From contig CBDUTJ010000011.1 in assembly GCA_965370415.1 (NCBI GenBank), forward strand, positions 17,603 through 81,602: DNA of 64,000 nucleotides, in the 5' to 3' direction. The stretch comes from JACNIV01 sp965370415. GTDB taxonomy: Bacteria > Cloacimonadota > Cloacimonadia > Cloacimonadales > TCS61. Under the pieces are notes generated by a model. That model had not been told where the DNA came from and did not search any database. It saw nothing but the letters and a program-made list of their open reading frames with translations. How positions within the stretch are numbered: position 1 is the stretch's first letter; the number at the start of each line of letters is the position of its first letter. Shown in pieces: positions 63,738-64,000 of the stretch. The translations under genes were made by a program, and so were the position numbers.

Positions 63738-63755
63738 GACCACTCATGAGTGGTC
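63738..63755. repeat. 18-bp perfect palindrome in a 3' untranslated region
   Basis: GACCACTCATGAGTGGTC reads the same on both strands. It lies between the stop codon of the partial gene (63769) and its terminator. It may be a protein-binding site or a remnant inverted repeat. Confidence 0.5.
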
Positions 63756-63768
63756 AGTTTAAATTCCC

Positions 63769-64000
63769 TTATTTCAAAAGGATCATTTTCTTAGTAGAAG
63801 TATATCTGCCGCTGTTACCTTCTGAAACCATCTTATAAAAATAGAGTCCGCTGGATACAGTTCTGTCAGCGTTATCTTTACCATCCCAGATAACTTCATG
63901 ATAAGATTTGTTCAATTTACCATCTACAAGTGTTCTTACTACAGAACCTTTGATGTTGTAGATCTTAATGCTTACATCGCTGTCTTCTTTTAGAGAGAAC
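63769..64000 (-). CDS. C-terminal sorting tail of a secreted protein (5' part outside the window)
   Basis: Only the last ~77 codons are inside. They encode a sorting tail (from about FSLKEDSDVSIKIYNIKGSV to TSTKKMILLK, then stop). It is nearly identical to the end of the C25 peptidase at 21788 (GLKEDCDVNIKIYNIKGSV), both in protein and in DNA (for instance the shared run of GCCGCTGTTACCTTCTGAAA). The gene is therefore likely to encode another large secreted protein, perhaps another C25 peptidase, but the missing part must be seen to say so. Confidence 0.85.
   Translation of the reverse strand, partial: FSLKEDSDVSIKIYNIKGSVVRTLVDGKLNKSYHEVIWDGKDNADRTVSSGLYFYKMVSEGNSGRYTSTKKMILLK

Overview
The window is A+T-rich and almost entirely coded on the minus strand. 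It most resembles a Candidatus Cloacimonadota (WWE1) genome. That placement is an inference from three things: large secreted proteins ending in the same NYPNPFNP...W.G.D...SGIYFYKM...KMILLK sorting/FlgD-like tail (ten copies here), a Gram-negative envelope (OmpA, secretin, lipoproteins), and a selenocysteine gene. No 16S rRNA gene is present to confirm it.

Layout. (1) 1-7776: one long minus-strand run with overlapping or closely spaced genes: a lipoprotein-like protein, an OmpA-type protein, a Cache/HAMP histidine kinase, a sigma54-dependent response regulator, a receiver-kinase hybrid, two double-receiver proteins and the start of a phosphate butyryltransferase. (2) 7824-10108: selA, then an 887-bp stretch with tRNA-Arg(ACG) and tRNA-end-associated structured repeats. 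(3) 10109-12159 (+): a cation/proton antiporter with an EIIA-type regulator. (4) 12171-15621: two copies of a MITE-like element flanking a beta-helix lipoprotein, an alkyltransferase-like DNA-damage protein and phosphoglycerate kinase. (5) 15737-31077: five secreted proteins in a row, all tailed: an M14A/T-type carboxypeptidase, an M14B-type carboxypeptidase, two gingipain-family (C25) peptidases and, last before a terminator, a peptidylarginine-deiminase-like enzyme. (6) 31193-33402: a TPR protein, tRNA-Arg(TCG) on the other strand, and an HD-GYP response regulator. (7) 33583-50142: a nearly complete type IV pilus locus (pilD, pilC, pilB, pilQ, pilP/O/N/M, three minor prepilins, pilT, pilA) with an Ig-repeat lipoprotein and an outer-membrane barrel inserted. 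(8) 50202-60698: four more tailed secreted proteins, one interrupted by an in-frame UGA. (9) 60774-63575: a second kinase/sigma54-regulator pair. (10) 63769-64000: the end of a further tailed protein.

How the parts fit. The most striking unit is the secreted operon at 15737-31077. The deiminase keeps the whole active-site layout of Porphyromonas gingivalis PPAD, including the paired arginines that read a C-terminal arginine, and it sits downstream of two gingipain-family proteases and two metallocarboxypeptidases. This suggests a complete extracellular pathway that cuts proteins and then either trims or citrullinates the new C-terminal arginines, here in what looks like an environmental anaerobe. 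Also worth a second look: the in-frame UGA gene in a genome with selA, the tRNA-linked repeats, the MITE pair, a relic of a duplicated pilC end, and a receiver whose phosphoacceptor is Glu.
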